28,915 nucleotides of DNA, from the NCBI GenBank assembly GCA_003427395.1, contig BFEA01000717.1:370328-399242 (forward strand). The letters run 5' to 3'. The DNA comes from Chara braunii. Lineage: Eukaryota; Streptophyta; Charophyceae; Charales; Characeae. This document shows positions 28,881-28,915 of the stretch, in pieces (the first letter of the stretch is position 1; each line of letters begins with the position of its first letter). The notes under the pieces are model-generated. The model was given only the letters and a program-made list of their open reading frames with translations. It made no database searches and was not told the origin of the DNA. Made by a program: the position numbers and the translations under genes.

Positions 28881-28915
28881 CTCGACCTCTGCCCACCTCC
28901 GCTCGGTCTCCGCCC
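28240..28915. repeat. About 280-bp higher-order repeat with (GT)n(GA)n cores
   Basis: Compound microsatellites (GT)n followed by (GA)n start at 28256, 28531 and 28812, about 275 and 281 bp apart. Between them lie similar pyrimidine-rich spacers (gcctccgcccacctccgctc, then gatcctctctctttcctccc). The third copy runs off the window. Long open frames on either strand are low-complexity by-products. Confidence 0.93.

Overview
The window looks like transposon-dominated, gene-poor nuclear DNA of a streptophyte (land plant or charophyte alga). The grounds are chromodomain-bearing Ty3/gypsy elements (chromoviruses), plant-type LINE C-termini with a zf-RVT zinc finger, many satellites, and no compact gene structure. 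The style of the gypsy proteins makes me favour a charophyte such as Chara, but that is recollection of family style, not a search. No intact host gene is present. The three N bases (325, 328, 25358) each lie within or between duplicated segments, which suggests local assembly trouble.

Layout. 1-1740: possible SINE debris, a large palindrome (170-538), a degenerate 15-bp minisatellite bracketed by a 45-bp direct repeat, and two CCGGA/GTCCGG-rich patches. 2294-4013: decayed LINE 3' end on the minus strand. 4020-5360: mostly unassigned, with a possible protein-kinase exon relic (4968-5100, minus). 5361-8990: 5'-truncated chromovirus on the minus strand, with an intact 3' LTR (5361-6671), a polypurine tract and a broken pol that lacks most of the RT palm. 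9240-12412: 3 kb of GC-rich tandem arrays (units of about 505-550, 104, 82 and exactly 29 bp). 12420-15060: unassigned, with one duplicated 122-bp unit.

15065-24668: a much more complete minus-strand chromovirus, about 9.6 kb long. From its 5' end (high coordinates) it has a split 5' LTR, a long leader rich in TGCCACGTCAGCA-like motifs, an N-terminal coiled-coil gag segment, gag with a zinc knuckle, and pol (protease, RT, RNase H, integrase, chromodomain), then the 3' LTR. The gag/pol overlap carries what looks like a textbook -1 programmed frameshift signal (slippery C CCA AAA, 9-nt spacer, 11-bp hairpin). Pol is dead: five in-frame stops, a 6-residue gap and a substitution in RT. A solo LTR of the first chromovirus family (23302-24520, TG...CA ends, 5-bp target duplication ctttg) sits inside the 5' LTR, so the insertion order is readable.

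24668-26085: plus-strand LINE 3' end with a 35-nt poly(A) tail. 26086-27840: little recognised, with a possible two-exon gene fragment on the minus strand. 27896-28001: three abutting perfect hairpins. 28240-28915: a roughly 280-bp higher-order repeat built on (GT)n(GA)n, running off the window end.
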